The notes under the pieces: generated by a model
Seen by the model: only the letters and a program-made list of their open reading frames with translations
The model's database searches: none
What the model was told of the DNA's origin: nothing
Shown: piece after piece, positions 10,672 to 22,898 of the stretch
How the letters are laid out: each line of letters begins with the position of its first letter
Numbering within the stretch: the stretch's first letter is position 1
Translations under genes and position numbers: made by a program
NCBI RefSeq assembly: GCF_012395815.1
Contig: NZ_JAAZQQ010000001.1
Coordinates: forward strand, 682,001 to 746,000
Reading direction: 5' to 3'
DNA: 64,000 nucleotides
Origin: Roseicyclus persicicus
Lineage (GTDB): Bacteria; Pseudomonadota; Alphaproteobacteria; Rhodobacterales; Rhodobacteraceae

Positions 10672-12114
10672 ATGGCGGATTTCGACTACGACCTCTTCGT
10701 GATCGGCGGTGGATCGGGCGGCGTGCGCGCCGCGCGCGTCGCCGCGGCCACAGGCGCCCGCGTGGCGCTGGCCGAGGACAGCCGCATGGGCGGCACCTGC
10801 GTGATCCGGGGCTGCGTGCCGAAGAAGCTGATGGTGTTCGCCTCGGCCTACCGCGAGGGCTTTGCCGACGCCCGCGCCTATGGCTGGGACGTGACCGAGG
10901 GCGATTTCGACTGGGCCCGCTTCTCGGGCACGTTGAACGCCGAGCTCGACCGGCTTGAGGGCGTGTACCGCAAGCTCCTGCAGGGCTCAAAGGTCGAGAT
11001 CTTCGACCTGCGCGCGCGGCTCGCCGACCCCCACACGGTCGCCCTGTCCGACGGGCGCAGCGTGACCGCCAAGCACATCCTCGTGGCCACCGGCGGGCAC
11101 CCGGTGCGCCCCGACCTGCCCAACGCGCATCTCGGGATGGTGTCCGACGACATCTTCCACATGGCGCGCCTGCCGCGGTCGATCCTGATCGTGGGCGGCG
11201 GCTACATCGCCTGTGAATTCGCCTGCATCCTCAACGGCCTGGGCGTCGAGGTGACGCAGTTCTACCGCGGTGCGCAGATCCTGCGCGGCTTCGACGACGA
11301 GGCCCGCGGCCTGATCGCCGACATGATGCAGGAGCGCGGCGTCGCGCTGCACCTCGGCACCAACATCGTCGAGATGGCCGCCGCCACCGCCGATCACATG
11401 GACCTGCCGACCGAGGAGCGCATGGGCGCCCCCGCCGACGCGCCCCCGGCCGCCACGTCCGGCGCCACCTCGGGGCCGATCTGGGTCAAGGGCTCGAACG
11501 GGCTCGAAGGGGTCTACGACGCGGTGCTCTTCGCCACCGGCCGGGCCCCCAACACCCGCGACATGGGGCTGGAGGAGGCGGGCGTGCAGATCGGCCGCCG
11601 CGGCGAGATCGTGGTCGACCAGTATTCGCAGACCTCGGTGCCGTCGGTCTACGCCATCGGCGACGTGACCAACCGGGTCAACCTGACACCGGTGGCGATC
11701 CGCGAGGGCATGGCCTTCGTCGAGACCGTCTTCCGCGGCAACCTCACCCCGGTCGACCACGAGCTGATCCCGTCGGCCGTCTTCACCCAGCCCGAGTTCG
11801 GCACCGTCGGCCTCAGCGAGGAGGAGGCCCGCGAGCGGGAGCCGGTCGAGATCTACTGCACCTCGTTCCGGCCGATGCAGTCGGCCTTTGCCGGGCGGCC
11901 CGACCGGGTGCTGATGAAGCTGGTGGTGTCCAAGGCCACGCGCCGCGTCCTGGGCTGTCATATCGTCGCGCCGCAGGCCGGCGAAATGATCCAGCTGGCG
12001 GGCATCGCGGTCAAGATGGGCGCCACGAAAGAGGACTTCGACCGCACCGTTGCGGTGCATCCGACCATGGCCGAAGAGCTGGTGACGATGAAATCGCCCG
12101 TGCGCACGGCTTGA
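10672..12114 (+). CDS. gor: Glutathione-disulfide reductase
   Basis: A 480-residue FAD flavoprotein that reduces glutathione disulfide with NADPH. The N-terminal Rossmann motif GGGSGGVRAARVAA and the redox-active disulfide GGTCVIRGCVPKK identify it. The NAD(P)-binding GGGYIACEFA and the C-terminal HPTMAEELV dimer and catalytic histidine block are complete. An Ala/Pro/Thr-rich insertion at about residues 250-270 (PADAPPAATSGATSG) interrupts the NADPH domain; it looks like a surface loop. Confidence 0.95.
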   Translation: MADFDYDLFVIGGGSGGVRAARVAAATGARVALAEDSRMGGTCVIRGCVPKKLMVFASAYREGFADARAYGWDVTEGDFDWARFSGTLNAELDRLEGVYRKLLQGSKVEIFDLRARLADPHTVALSDGRSVTAKHILVATGGHPVRPDLPNAHLGMVSDDIFHMARLPRSILIVGGGYIACEFACILNGLGVEVTQFYRGAQILRGFDDEARGLIADMMQERGVALHLGTNIVEMAAATADHMDLPTEERMGAPADAPPAATSGATSGPIWVKGSNGLEGVYDAVLFATGRAPNTRDMGLEEAGVQIGRRGEIVVDQYSQTSVPSVYAIGDVTNRVNLTPVAIREGMAFVETVFRGNLTPVDHELIPSAVFTQPEFGTVGLSEEEAREREPVEIYCTSFRPMQSAFAGRPDRVLMKLVVSKATRRVLGCHIVAPQAGEMIQLAGIAVKMGATKEDFDRTVAVHPTMAEELVTMKSPVRTA

Positions 12115-12140
12115 TTTGAGGGCAAAAACGCACAGCTTGG

Positions 12141-12169
12141 CGTGAAACCCGGGGCAAGGTGCCCCATAT
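12141..12169 (+). promoter_or_regulatory. RpoH (sigma-32) type heat-shock promoter for hflKC
   Basis: CGTGAAA (12141-12147), 14 bases, then CCCCATAT (12162-12169) matches the E. coli sigma-32 consensus CTTGAAA-N13/14-CCCCATNT with one mismatch. It lies 44 bases upstream of the hflK start. Placement before a membrane protease regulator makes biological sense, but the assignment is from sequence only. Confidence 0.6.
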
Positions 12170-12212
12170 GTGTTGCGACAGACGATCCGATTTGTGAGGG
12201 GAACGACGATCA

Positions 12213-13370
12213 ATGGCTGGCAATAGTGGCGGACCCTGGGGCGGCGGTGGCGGCTCCGGCGGCGGTGGCAACCGCGGCAACAACGGCTCGGGCGGACCGG
12301 GCGGGCGGCGTCCGGGCGGCCCCGACCAGCAGATCCCCGAACTCGACGAGATCGTCCGCAAGGGCCAGGAACAGCTGCGCGTCCTGATGGGCGGCCGTGG
12401 CGGCCGGTCCGGCGGCGGCGGGGGCGGGGGCGACAACCCGATCAGCCCGCGCACGCTGTGGGTCGTCGGCCTCGTGGCCGCGCTCGGCTTCTGGGCCTAC
12501 AACTCCTTCTACACGGTCCGGCCCGAAGAGCAGTCGGTCGAGCTGTTCCTGGGCGAGTTCTCGTCGATCGGGAACCCGGGCCTGAACTTCGCGCCCTGGC
12601 CGATCGTCAGCGCCGAGGTGGTCAACGTCACCTCCGAACGCAACGAGTCGATCGGCGCCAGCCGGTCGGGCATCGACGACAACGGCCTGATGCTGACCAC
12701 CGACGAGAACATCGTCGACATCGACTTCGAGGTGGTCTGGAACATCTCCGACCCGGCCGAGTTCCTCTTCAACCTGCGCGACCCCGAGGCGACCATCCGC
12801 GCCGTCTCCGAGGCCGCCATGCGCGAGGTCATCGCCCAGAGCCAGCTCGCGCCGATCCTGAACCGCGACCGCGGCCTGATCGCCGACACCGTGCAGACGC
12901 TGATCCAGCAGACGCTCGACAGCTACGACTCGGGCGTGAACATCGTCCGTCTGAACCTCGACCGCGCCGACCCGCCGGCCGAGGTGATCGACGCCTTCCG
13001 CGACGTGCAGGCCGCCGAACAGGAGCGCGACCAGCTGGAACGCCAGGCCGACGCCTACGCCAACCGCGTCCTCGCCGGCGCCCGAGGCGAAGCCGCGCAG
13101 ATCTTCGAACAGGCCGAAGGCTACCGGGCGCAGGTCGTGAACGAGGCGCAGGGTGAGGCGAGCCGCTTCCTCGCCGTTCTCACCGAATACCGGCAGGCCC
13201 CCGAGGTCACGCGCCGCCGTCTCTACCTCGAGACGCTCGAGCGCGTGCTCGGCGACGTCGATCTGGTGATCCTCGACCAGGAGGGCGGCGGCAACCAGGG
13301 CGTCGTGCCCTACCTGCCGCTCGACCAGATCCGCCGCAACACCACCACCACGACGGGGAGCTCGAACTGA
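12213..13370 (+). CDS. hflK: FtsH protease activity modulator HflK
   Basis: A 385-residue SPFH/prohibitin protein that forms the membrane HflK-HflC cage around FtsH. The N-terminal 75 residues are glycine-rich and disordered, then one transmembrane helix (about 81-97) precedes the periplasmic SPFH domain. The late region contains the long alanine/glutamate coiled coil (about 255-320) typical of stomatin-like proteins. The stop overlaps the hflC start by one base, so translation is coupled. A heat-shock-type promoter precedes it. Confidence 0.95.
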   Translation: MAGNSGGPWGGGGGSGGGGNRGNNGSGGPGGRRPGGPDQQIPELDEIVRKGQEQLRVLMGGRGGRSGGGGGGGDNPISPRTLWVVGLVAALGFWAYNSFYTVRPEEQSVELFLGEFSSIGNPGLNFAPWPIVSAEVVNVTSERNESIGASRSGIDDNGLMLTTDENIVDIDFEVVWNISDPAEFLFNLRDPEATIRAVSEAAMREVIAQSQLAPILNRDRGLIADTVQTLIQQTLDSYDSGVNIVRLNLDRADPPAEVIDAFRDVQAAEQERDQLERQADAYANRVLAGARGEAAQIFEQAEGYRAQVVNEAQGEASRFLAVLTEYRQAPEVTRRRLYLETLERVLGDVDLVILDQEGGGNQGVVPYLPLDQIRRNTTTTTGSSN

Positions 13371-14260
13371 TGCGCCGTATCACCTTCCTCGTGCCCGTCC
13401 TTGTCCTGGGCGTGGCGGTCCTTCTGAGCTCGGTCTTCGTGGTCGACGAACGCCAGCGCGCGCTGGTGCTGCAGTTCGGCCAGATCCGCCAGGTGATCGA
13501 AGAGCCGGGCCTGAACTTCAAGATCCCTTTCATCCAGGAGGTGGTCTACTACGACGACCGCATCCTGTCGGTCGACACGCTGCCGATCGAGGTGACGCCG
13601 TCCGACGACCGCCGCCTCGTGGTCGACGCCTTCGCGCGCTACCGCATCATCGACGTGGTGCAGTTCCGCCAGGCCGTGGGCGCCGGCGGCATCCGGGCCG
13701 GCGAGGACCGGCTCGAGGGCATCATCAACCCGACCATCCGCGCCGTGCTGGGTGCCGATGGCGTGACCTCGAACACGATCCTGTCGCCCGAGCGGACCGT
13801 GCTGATGGAGCAGATCACCGCGCAGGCGCGCGCCCGCGCCGCGGCGCTGGGGATCGAGGTGCTGGACGTGCGGCTGAAGCAGACCAACCTGCCGGCGCAG
13901 AACCTCGAGGCGACCTTCGCCCGGATGCGCGCCGAGCGGGAACGGGAAGCCACCGACGAGCGCGCCCGCGGCGAGGAAGCCGCGCAGCGTGTCCGCGCCC
14001 AGGCCGACCGGACCGTGGTCGAGCTGGTGTCCGAGGCGCAGCGCGAGGCCGAGATCATCCGAGGCGAGGCCGATGCCGAGCGCAACCGGATCTTCGCCGA
14101 GGCCTTCGGGCAGGACCCCGAGTTCTTCGAGTTCTACCGCTCGATGACGGCCTACGAGCGCGCCCTGCGGCGCAACTCGACGATGGTCATTTCGCCCGAC
14201 AGCGAGTTCTTCGAGTATCTCGGGGGCTCGGGCGTGGCCATTCCCGCCCCGGTCCAGTAA
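13370..14260 (+). CDS. hflC: FtsH protease modulator HflC
   Basis: A 296-residue SPFH protein with an N-terminal transmembrane anchor (about residues 5-22). The band-7 domain follows, then a coiled coil rich in Glu, Arg and Ala (about 180-240), then the FYRSMTAYERAL segment typical of HflC. It partners HflK in the inner membrane to restrain FtsH. It directly overlaps hflK upstream and is followed after 13 bases by the DUF2065 gene, the same order as in enterobacteria. Confidence 0.96.
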   Translation: MRRITFLVPVLVLGVAVLLSSVFVVDERQRALVLQFGQIRQVIEEPGLNFKIPFIQEVVYYDDRILSVDTLPIEVTPSDDRRLVVDAFARYRIIDVVQFRQAVGAGGIRAGEDRLEGIINPTIRAVLGADGVTSNTILSPERTVLMEQITAQARARAAALGIEVLDVRLKQTNLPAQNLEATFARMRAEREREATDERARGEEAAQRVRAQADRTVVELVSEAQREAEIIRGEADAERNRIFAEAFGQDPEFFEFYRSMTAYERALRRNSTMVISPDSEFFEYLGGSGVAIPAPVQ

Positions 14261-14273
14261 GGGGCGCCGGGCC

Positions 14274-14474
14274 GTGGGCCTGATCCTGGTCCTCGGCATC
14301 GGCATGGTGCTCGTGATCGAGGGGCTGGTGTTCGCACTGGCCCCTTCGCGCCTGGACGACCTGCTCAAGCTGATGAACCAGATCCCGGTGGAGACCCGGC
14401 GCCTGATCGGCCTTGCGGCCGTCACGCTCGGGGCGGTGCTGGTGTCCTGGGCGATCAGCGCCGGCGCGATGTGA
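14274..14474 (+). CDS. DUF2065-family membrane protein
   Basis: A 66-residue protein with GTG start and two hydrophobic helices (about residues 3-24 and 44-63) joined by the short SRLDDLLKLMNQIP segment. Sequence and position directly after hflKC match DUF2065 (YjeT-like) proteins. No biochemical role is established. It is presumably co-transcribed with hflKC. Confidence 0.85.
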   Translation: MGLILVLGIGMVLVIEGLVFALAPSRLDDLLKLMNQIPVETRRLIGLAAVTLGAVLVSWAISAGAM

Positions 14475-14761
14475 CCGCCCGCGGGGCGCGACGTCCGGGC
14501 CGACCCCCGGCACCCAGAGCCCTTTCTTTCCTGCGCCCGCGGCTGTCCCCAGCCCGGGGCGCGGGGTCAGGCTTTCCCCACCCCGCGCAACAGGCGCTGG
14601 CATTCGGCCCCCGTCCCGGTAGCATATGTCACGATGAAGTGACGCCGGCCCTGTCCCGAACCCGCCGCGCCGGGATTGATCCGGGGCCGCCGGCGGCAAA
14701 TATCAGCAGGGCGAGGGCGGGCCCGCACCCGTCCCCCAAGGCTTGGACAGGAGGAAAGTTC

Positions 14762-16279
<1,518 letters not shown>

Positions 16280-16302
16280 GCCACCCCCCAACCGCGACAG
16301 AC

Positions 16303-16333
16303 AAACCCCCGGGTCGATGGCCCGGGGGTTTTT
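16303..16333 (+). terminator. Intrinsic terminator after degP
   Basis: CCCCCGGG and CCCGGGGG pair across a 7-base loop (16306-16328), extended by AAA/TTT, and a run of T residues follows at 16329-16333. It lies 24 bases after the degP stop. The flanking A-run also makes it usable by the convergent minus-strand gene. Confidence 0.85.
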
Positions 16334-16357
16334 CCTTGCCGACCGTCGCGCCGAGCC

Positions 16358-17828
<1,471 letters not shown>

Positions 17829-17829
<1 letters not shown>

Positions 17830-18614
17830 TGCGCGCCGCGGCGGGGCTGCTCCTCGCTGCGCTCTTCGCCGGGCCCGTCTCGGCCTGCGCGGTCGCGCCC
17901 TGGGAGGGGCGGGCTATGGACGGGTCGCTGGCCCGGCTCGACGCCGCCGCGGGCCCCGTCGCCGCCTGGTACGAGGACCCGACGACGCGCTACGCCCATG
18001 GCGTGCTGGGCGACGCCGTCGAGGCCGGCACCCTTGCCGTGCAGATCGCCCCCTTTCCCGACTGCCGCGTCGCCCGCGTGACGCTGCCCGAGGTGGAGGT
18101 CTTCGAGGACCTCGCCCCGCGGCTGGCCGACCTCGACGGCGACGGCCGCGCCGAGCTGGTCGTGGTGCAGAGCCACCGCGACCTCGGCGCGCGCCTGGTG
18201 GTCTACGCGGCCGGCGACGAGGCCCTCACGCTCGCCGCCGCCACCCCCAACATCGGCCGGCCGAACCGCTGGCTCGCCCCCGTCGGCGCCGCCGACCTCG
18301 ACGGCGACGGATTGACCGAGATCGCCTACATCGACCGCCCGCACCTTGCCCGCACGCTGCGCGTCTGGCGCTACGGCGACGGCCGGCTGACCGAGGTCGC
18401 GGCGCTGGAGGGGTTGACCAACCACCGCATCGGCGACGCACACATCCCGGGCGGCCTGCGCGACTGCGGCGACGGCCCCGAGATCATCACCGCCGACGCC
18501 GGCTGGACCGCCGTCATGGCCACCCGCCTGACCGCGGAGGGTCGCCTCGACACCCGCCCCCTCGGCCCCTGGTCCGATACCGCCGCCGCCGCGGCCCTCG
18601 CCTGCGCCGACTGA
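17829..18614 (+). CDS. Secreted FG-GAP/VCBS-repeat protein
   Basis: A 261-residue protein with an N-terminal signal peptide ending near PVSA-CAV, so a lipoprotein is possible but the lipobox is weak. Two calcium-loop-like repeats are clear: [13 protein letters not shown] and [13 protein letters not shown], typical of FG-GAP/VCBS beta-propeller blades. It is probably a small extracytoplasmic propeller; no catalytic residues are recognised. Its start overlaps the ferredoxin stop, although the two proteins have no obvious common job. Confidence 0.75.
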
Positions 18615-18660
18615 CCCCCGCCTTCACCCGCCGTTAAGGTTAACGCGGCACCCCCGCCCC

Positions 18661-18682
18661 CTTCATCTTTCCCCAAATACGC
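18661..18682 (+). repeat. Intergenic repeat (CTTCATCTTTCC type), copy 1
   Basis: CTTCATCTTTCCCCAAATAC plus GC, identical to copies at 33213-33234 (reverse) and 44584-44605. It lies between the VCBS gene and aspS. Upstream, 18632-18646 holds CGTTAAGGTTAACGC, which is also found at a similar distance from copy 2, so copies 1 and 2 share a composite element of about 60 bases. Confidence 0.7.
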
Positions 18683-18783
18683 AAAGCCCCGGCCGGCCGT
18701 CCGGCGCCGCCGCCGGGGTTGACTTCGCCGCCCGGCGACGCTCTATCGGCGCGACGCCCGAGACGCGCAAAGGAACCCGCCAG

Positions 18784-20562
18784 ATGCACGCCTACCGCAG
18801 CCACACCTGCGCCGCCCTGACCGCCGCGAATGTCGGCGAGACCGTCCGCCTGTCGGGCTGGGTGCACCGCCGGCGCGACCATGGCGGGGTCATCTTCATC
18901 GACCTGCGCGACCATTACGGCATCACGCAGGTGCTCTGCGACCCCGACAGCCCGGTGTTCTCCCAGGTCGAGAAGCTGCGCGCCGAATACTGCATCCGCA
19001 TCGACGGCGTGGTGAAGGCGCGCGACCCGCAGCTGGTGAACGCCAAGATCCCGACCGGCGAGATCGAGGTCTTCATCCGCGACATGGAGGTGCTGGGCGG
19101 CGTCAACGGCGACCTGCCGCTGCAGGTCTTCGGCGACCAGGACTACCCCGAGGAAACCCGCCTCAAGTACCGCTACCTCGACCTGCGCCGCGCGCCGATG
19201 CAGCGCAACATGGTACTGCGCTCGGATGTGGTCGCCTCGATCCGCCGCCGCATGTGGGACATTGGCTTCCGCGAATACCAGACGCCGATCATCACCGCCT
19301 CCTCGCCCGAGGGCGCGCGCGACTTCCTCGTGCCCTCGCGGCTGCATCCCGGCAAGTTCTACGCGCTGCCCCAGGCGCCGCAGCAGTTCAAGCAGCTGCT
19401 GATGGTGTCGGGCTTCGACCGCTATTTCCAGATCGCGCCCTGCTTCCGCGACGAGGACCCGCGCGCCGACCGCTCGCCGACCGATTTCTACCAGCTCGAC
19501 CTCGAGATGAGCTTCGTCGAGCAGGAGGACGTGTTCCACACGCTGGAGCCGGTGCTGAAGGGCCTCTTCGCCGAGTTCGGCGGCACCCGCACGGTCGATC
19601 AGGTCTGGCCGCGCATCTCCTACGCCGACGCGGCGCTGTGGTACGGCACCGACAAGCCGGACCTGCGCAACCCGATCAAGATGCAGGTCGTGTCCGAGCA
19701 TTTCGCGGGCTCCGGCTTCGCGATCTTCGCCAAGATCTTGGAGCAGGACGGCACCGAGGTCCGCGCGATCCCCGCGCCGGGCGGCGGCTCGCGCAAGTTC
19801 TGCGACCGGATGAACGCCTGGGCGCAGCAGCAGGGCCTGCCGGGGATGGGCTACATCTTCTGGCGCGACGGGGAAAACGGGCTCGAGGCCGCGGGGCCGC
19901 TCGCCAAGAACATCGGCGAGGAGCGGACCGAGGCGATCCGCCGGCAGCTGCACCTCAAGGCGGGCGATGCCGCCTTCTTCCTCGCCGGCAAGCCGGCCGA
20001 GTTCGAGGGCGTCGCGGGCCGCGCGCGGGTCACGATCGGGCAGGAGCTGGGGCTGGTGGACGAAAGCCGCTTCGCCTTCGCCTGGATCGTCGATTTCCCG
20101 ATGTACGAGAAGGACCCCGAGACCGGCAAGATCGACTTCTCGCACAACCCCTTCTCGATGCCGCAGGGCGGCCTCGACGCGCTGCAGGGCGACCCGCTGG
20201 CGGTCAAGGGCTACCAGTACGACCTCGCCTGCAACGGCTACGAGATCGTCTCGGGCGCAATCCGCAACCACAAGCCCGAGATCATGTTCAAGGCCTTCGA
20301 GCTGGCGGGCTACGGCGCGGACGAGGTGCGCAAGCGCTTCGGCGGCATGGTCAACGCCTTCCAGTACGGCGCCCCGCCCCATGGCGGCTGCGCGGCCGGG
20401 ATCGACCGGATCGTGATGATCCTCGCCGACACCGCGAACATCCGCGAGGTCATCCTGTTCCCGATGAACCAGCGCGCCGAGGACCTGATGATGGGCGCCC
20501 CGTCCGAGCCGACGAGCGACCAGCTGATGGAGCTGGGCCTGCGGGTCATCCCGCGGGATTGA
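18784..20562 (+). CDS. aspS: Aspartate--tRNA ligase
   Basis: A 592-residue class IIb synthetase that charges tRNA-Asp. An N-terminal OB anticodon-binding domain (to about residue 105) begins [12 protein letters not shown]. Motif 2 reads [10 protein letters not shown] and motif 3 ends GIDRIVMI. The bacterial-type GAD insertion domain occupies the middle (about 290-420). Length is normal for the long bacterial form. A DnaA-type 9-mer and an intrinsic terminator follow the stop. Confidence 0.98.
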   Translation: MHAYRSHTCAALTAANVGETVRLSGWVHRRRDHGGVIFIDLRDHYGITQVLCDPDSPVFSQVEKLRAEYCIRIDGVVKARDPQLVNAKIPTGEIEVFIRDMEVLGGVNGDLPLQVFGDQDYPEETRLKYRYLDLRRAPMQRNMVLRSDVVASIRRRMWDIGFREYQTPIITASSPEGARDFLVPSRLHPGKFYALPQAPQQFKQLLMVSGFDRYFQIAPCFRDEDPRADRSPTDFYQLDLEMSFVEQEDVFHTLEPVLKGLFAEFGGTRTVDQVWPRISYADAALWYGTDKPDLRNPIKMQVVSEHFAGSGFAIFAKILEQDGTEVRAIPAPGGGSRKFCDRMNAWAQQQGLPGMGYIFWRDGENGLEAAGPLAKNIGEERTEAIRRQLHLKAGDAAFFLAGKPAEFEGVAGRARVTIGQELGLVDESRFAFAWIVDFPMYEKDPETGKIDFSHNPFSMPQGGLDALQGDPLAVKGYQYDLACNGYEIVSGAIRNHKPEIMFKAFELAGYGADEVRKRFGGMVNAFQYGAPPHGGCAAGIDRIVMILADTANIREVILFPMNQRAEDLMMGAPSEPTSDQLMELGLRVIPRD

Positions 20563-20570
20563 TCCACAGC

Positions 20571-20579
20571 TTATCCACA
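20571..20579 (+). promoter_or_regulatory. Consensus DnaA box
   Basis: TTATCCACA is the exact 9-base DnaA consensus. It lies 8 bases after the aspS stop, next to a related GATCCACAG. A single box is not an origin; it may titrate DnaA or be chance. The same 9-mer recurs at 43751 on the other strand. Confidence 0.4.
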
Positions 20580-20601
20580 GGGCATCGCGGAACTGAAAGG
20601 G

Positions 20602-20624
20602 AACGGGGCCAAGCGCCCCGTTTT
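20602..20624 (+). terminator. Intrinsic terminator after aspS
   Basis: AACGGGGC and GCCCCGTT pair around a 5-base loop (20602-20622), followed by more T residues to 20624. It lies 40 bases after the aspS stop and just before the convergent response-regulator gene ends. Confidence 0.75.
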
Positions 20625-20659
20625 CCATGTCGGAATATCGTATCCTTTCGCATCCCGTC

Positions 20660-21367
20660 TCACATCGCCAGCGGCAGCGCCTGGATCCGCCGCGAGAGGG
20701 AGGCCCGGAGCGCCCGCCGCTCGCCGCTCTCGATCCCGCTGCCGATGCGCCCGGCCTCGTCCTCAAGCCCGGCGTCGTGCGCCCCGCGCGCCACGCCCAG
20801 CAGGAACCGCCGGAGGTATCCGGCCGGCGGCTCGTCGAGCGCCAGCAGGTCCATCGCGTGGGCGAGATCCTCGCGCAGCGCGATCACGTCGGGTTCCACC
20901 GGGCCGGTGTCGGCGGGGCGGGGCGCCTTGGGGCGCAGGTCGGCGGGCAGGCGGCGCAGGATCGCGTCCTGGAACACGGCCAGCGACTCGACCGGCTTGG
21001 GCAGGAAGCCGTCGGCGCCGGCGGCCCGCGCCTCCTGCTCGGCGGCCTCGCGTTCCGCCCCCGAGGTGCCCAGCAGGATCGGCACCCGCGGGCGCATCGC
21101 GTGCATGCGCGCGATCAGGTCGAGCCCCGAGCCGTCGGGCAGGCCGAGGTCGACGATGGCGACCGACGGGCGGTAGACGTTCAGGTGCCGTTCGGCCGAC
21201 TGGATGCAGTCGGCCCGCCGGATCCGGGCGCCCGACCGCAGGCACAGAAGCCGCATCGCCTCGGAGGCGAAGCGGCTGTCCTCCACCACCAGCACCGTCA
21301 GCCCGAGCAGCGGCCGGTCGGCCGTGGGCCGCGGGCGCAGGTCCATCTCCGTGATCGTGTCGTCCAT
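20660..21367 (-). CDS. Response regulator with single receiver domain
   Basis: A 235-residue protein. The receiver domain spans about residues 22-140, with acidic pocket ED at 29-30, phospho-acceptor D73 (AIVDLGLPDGSG) and conserved K124 (PKPVE). The following 95 residues are helical and carry no recognisable DNA-binding or enzymatic output domain. No histidine kinase is adjacent. It may act as a phosphorelay carrier or through protein contact. The C-terminal domain is not one I recognise. Confidence 0.8.
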   Translation of the reverse strand: MDDTITEMDLRPRPTADRPLLGLTVLVVEDSRFASEAMRLLCLRSGARIRRADCIQSAERHLNVYRPSVAIVDLGLPDGSGLDLIARMHAMRPRVPILLGTSGAEREAAEQEARAAGADGFLPKPVESLAVFQDAILRRLPADLRPKAPRPADTGPVEPDVIALREDLAHAMDLLALDEPPAGYLRRFLLGVARGAHDAGLEDEAGRIGSGIESGERRALRASLSRRIQALPLAM

Positions 21368-21536
21368 GCCGCCATCCCCCGATGCAAGCCGGGCCCGAGT
21401 CGCCCGCCCCCCGATTAAGGCCCCGTTCAGGTTGCCGCCGGGTTAACGGCCCGCCTGCGGCGCTTCATCCCTTGGCAGGGCGGCGGGGGCGGGCCATATC
21501 TCGCCCCGACCCGCAGACGCGAAAGGAGCCAAGCCC

Positions 21537-21941
21537 ATGATCGGACGCCTGAACCACGTGGCCATCGCCGTCCCCGATCTGGAGGCCGCCGCCGCGCAGT
21601 ACCGCGACACGCTGGGCGCCAAGGTCGGCGCGCCGCAGGACGAGCCCGCCCATGGCGTGACGGTGATCTTCATCGAGCTGCCGAACACCAAGGTCGAGCT
21701 GCTGTACCCGCTCGGCGAGAACTCCCCCATCAAGGGCTTCCTCGACAAGAACCCCTCGGGCGGCATCCACCACATCTGCTACGAGGTCGAGGACATCCTG
21801 GCCGCCCGCGACCAGCTGCGCGCCGCCGGCGCCCGCGTGCTGGGCGACGGCGAGCCCAAGATCGGCGCCCATGGCAAGCCCGTGCTGTTCCTGCACCCCA
21901 AGGATTTCACCGGCACCCTCGTCGAGCTGGAGCAGGTGTGA
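21537..21941 (+). CDS. mce: Methylmalonyl-CoA epimerase
   Basis: A 134-residue VOC-fold metalloenzyme interconverting (S)- and (R)-methylmalonyl-CoA for propionyl-CoA use or the ethylmalonyl-CoA pathway. Two beta-alpha-beta halves are visible. Metal ligands are expected at the first-strand His (NHVAIAVPD), the GGIHHICYEV histidine and the final LVELEQ glutamate. ATG 21537 has AAAGGAG at good spacing. The stop overlaps the next start. Confidence 0.93.
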   Translation: MIGRLNHVAIAVPDLEAAAAQYRDTLGAKVGAPQDEPAHGVTVIFIELPNTKVELLYPLGENSPIKGFLDKNPSGGIHHICYEVEDILAARDQLRAAGARVLGDGEPKIGAHGKPVLFLHPKDFTGTLVELEQV

Positions 21942-22222
21942 TGGGCGTCGTCACCGGCCTCGTTCTCTACGCGATCATCTGGTTCATGACGCTGTTCGTC
22001 GTGCTGCAGGTGGGCGTGACCAGCCAGTCCGACGCGGGCGAGCGGGTCACGGGCACCCACGGCTCGGCCCCGGTGAACCCGCAGCTCAAGCGGCGCTTCC
22101 TCGTCACCTCGGGCGTGGCCGCGGTGATCTGGGCGGCGATCGCGGGCGTGATCCTGTCGGGCGCCATCACCATCGCCGACATAGACCTGTTTACCCGCTT
22201 CGGCCTCGGCCAGCCCGGCTGA
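21941..22222 (+). CDS. DUF1467-family membrane protein
   Basis: A 93-residue protein with two transmembrane helices (about residues 5-25 and 52-74). It matches the DUF1467 family found directly after methylmalonyl-CoA epimerase in many alphaproteobacteria. ATG 21941 overlaps the mce TGA by one base; a GTG three bases earlier is also possible. The 3' end overlaps the convergent EI24 gene by 32 bases. Function is unknown. Confidence 0.85.
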   Translation: MGVVTGLVLYAIIWFMTLFVVLQVGVTSQSDAGERVTGTHGSAPVNPQLKRRFLVTSGVAAVIWAAIAGVILSGAITIADIDLFTRFGLGQPG

Positions 22223-22898
22223 GCATGTGGTAGAGGTGGGTGAAGGTCGCCGCGCCCAGGATCGGCACCAGCAGGTTCACCACCGGGATCGTCAGCGGCA
22301 CCGCCATCAGCACGCCGGCCACGAACAGGGTTCCTGAATTGGCCTTTCGGAACGCCCGCGCGCCCGCCGGGTCGCTGCGGCGGAGCGCGACCAGCTGGCC
22401 GTATTCCCGGCCCAGAAGGATGCCGTTCACCACCCAGAACAGGATCGGCGCGACGGGGGCGAAGATCAGGTAGGCGATCAGCGCCACCAGGTTCACCGCC
22501 ACCACCAGGCCCAGGAACCGAGCGGCGTCGGCGATGCCTTCCAGCACGCCCACGCTGCGGGCGGGGGGCAGGCCGGGGTAGTGCACGTCCTCGACCGCGT
22601 CGGCGACCTGTTCGAGGAAGATGCCCATGAAGGCCGAGGCCACGGGCACCATCAGGACCACCGACAGCAGCAGGAACAGCGGCACCGCCGCCCAGCTGAG
22701 CGCGGTGTCGGCCCAGGTGATCTCGCCGATCCAGGGCAGGGTGAAGGCGTCGGGCACGAACCAGCCCACGACCGTGACGAAGGCGAGGTAGAAGCCGACG
22801 AGGAGCAGCAGCGTCAGCCCGACGCCGAGCGCGAGGACCCCCAGAAAGCGGCGGTCGGACAGTTGGCCGATGGCCTTGAGGAAGGCGGAAAAGATCAT
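22191..22898 (-). CDS. EI24-domain (CysZ-like) integral membrane protein
   Basis: A 235-residue multi-span membrane protein with about five hydrophobic segments. The pattern EYGQLVALRR with RKANSGTLFVAGVLMAVPL resembles EI24/CysZ family proteins. E. coli CysZ takes up sulfate, but this group in Rhodobacterales has no tested substrate and no sulfur genes are adjacent. Its ATG overlaps the nitroreductase stop by 3 bases, so the two are coupled. Confidence 0.75.
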   Translation of the reverse strand: MIFSAFLKAIGQLSDRRFLGVLALGVGLTLLLLVGFYLAFVTVVGWFVPDAFTLPWIGEITWADTALSWAAVPLFLLLSVVLMVPVASAFMGIFLEQVADAVEDVHYPGLPPARSVGVLEGIADAARFLGLVVAVNLVALIAYLIFAPVAPILFWVVNGILLGREYGQLVALRRSDPAGARAFRKANSGTLFVAGVLMAVPLTIPVVNLLVPILGAATFTHLYHMLSRAGRGRSG

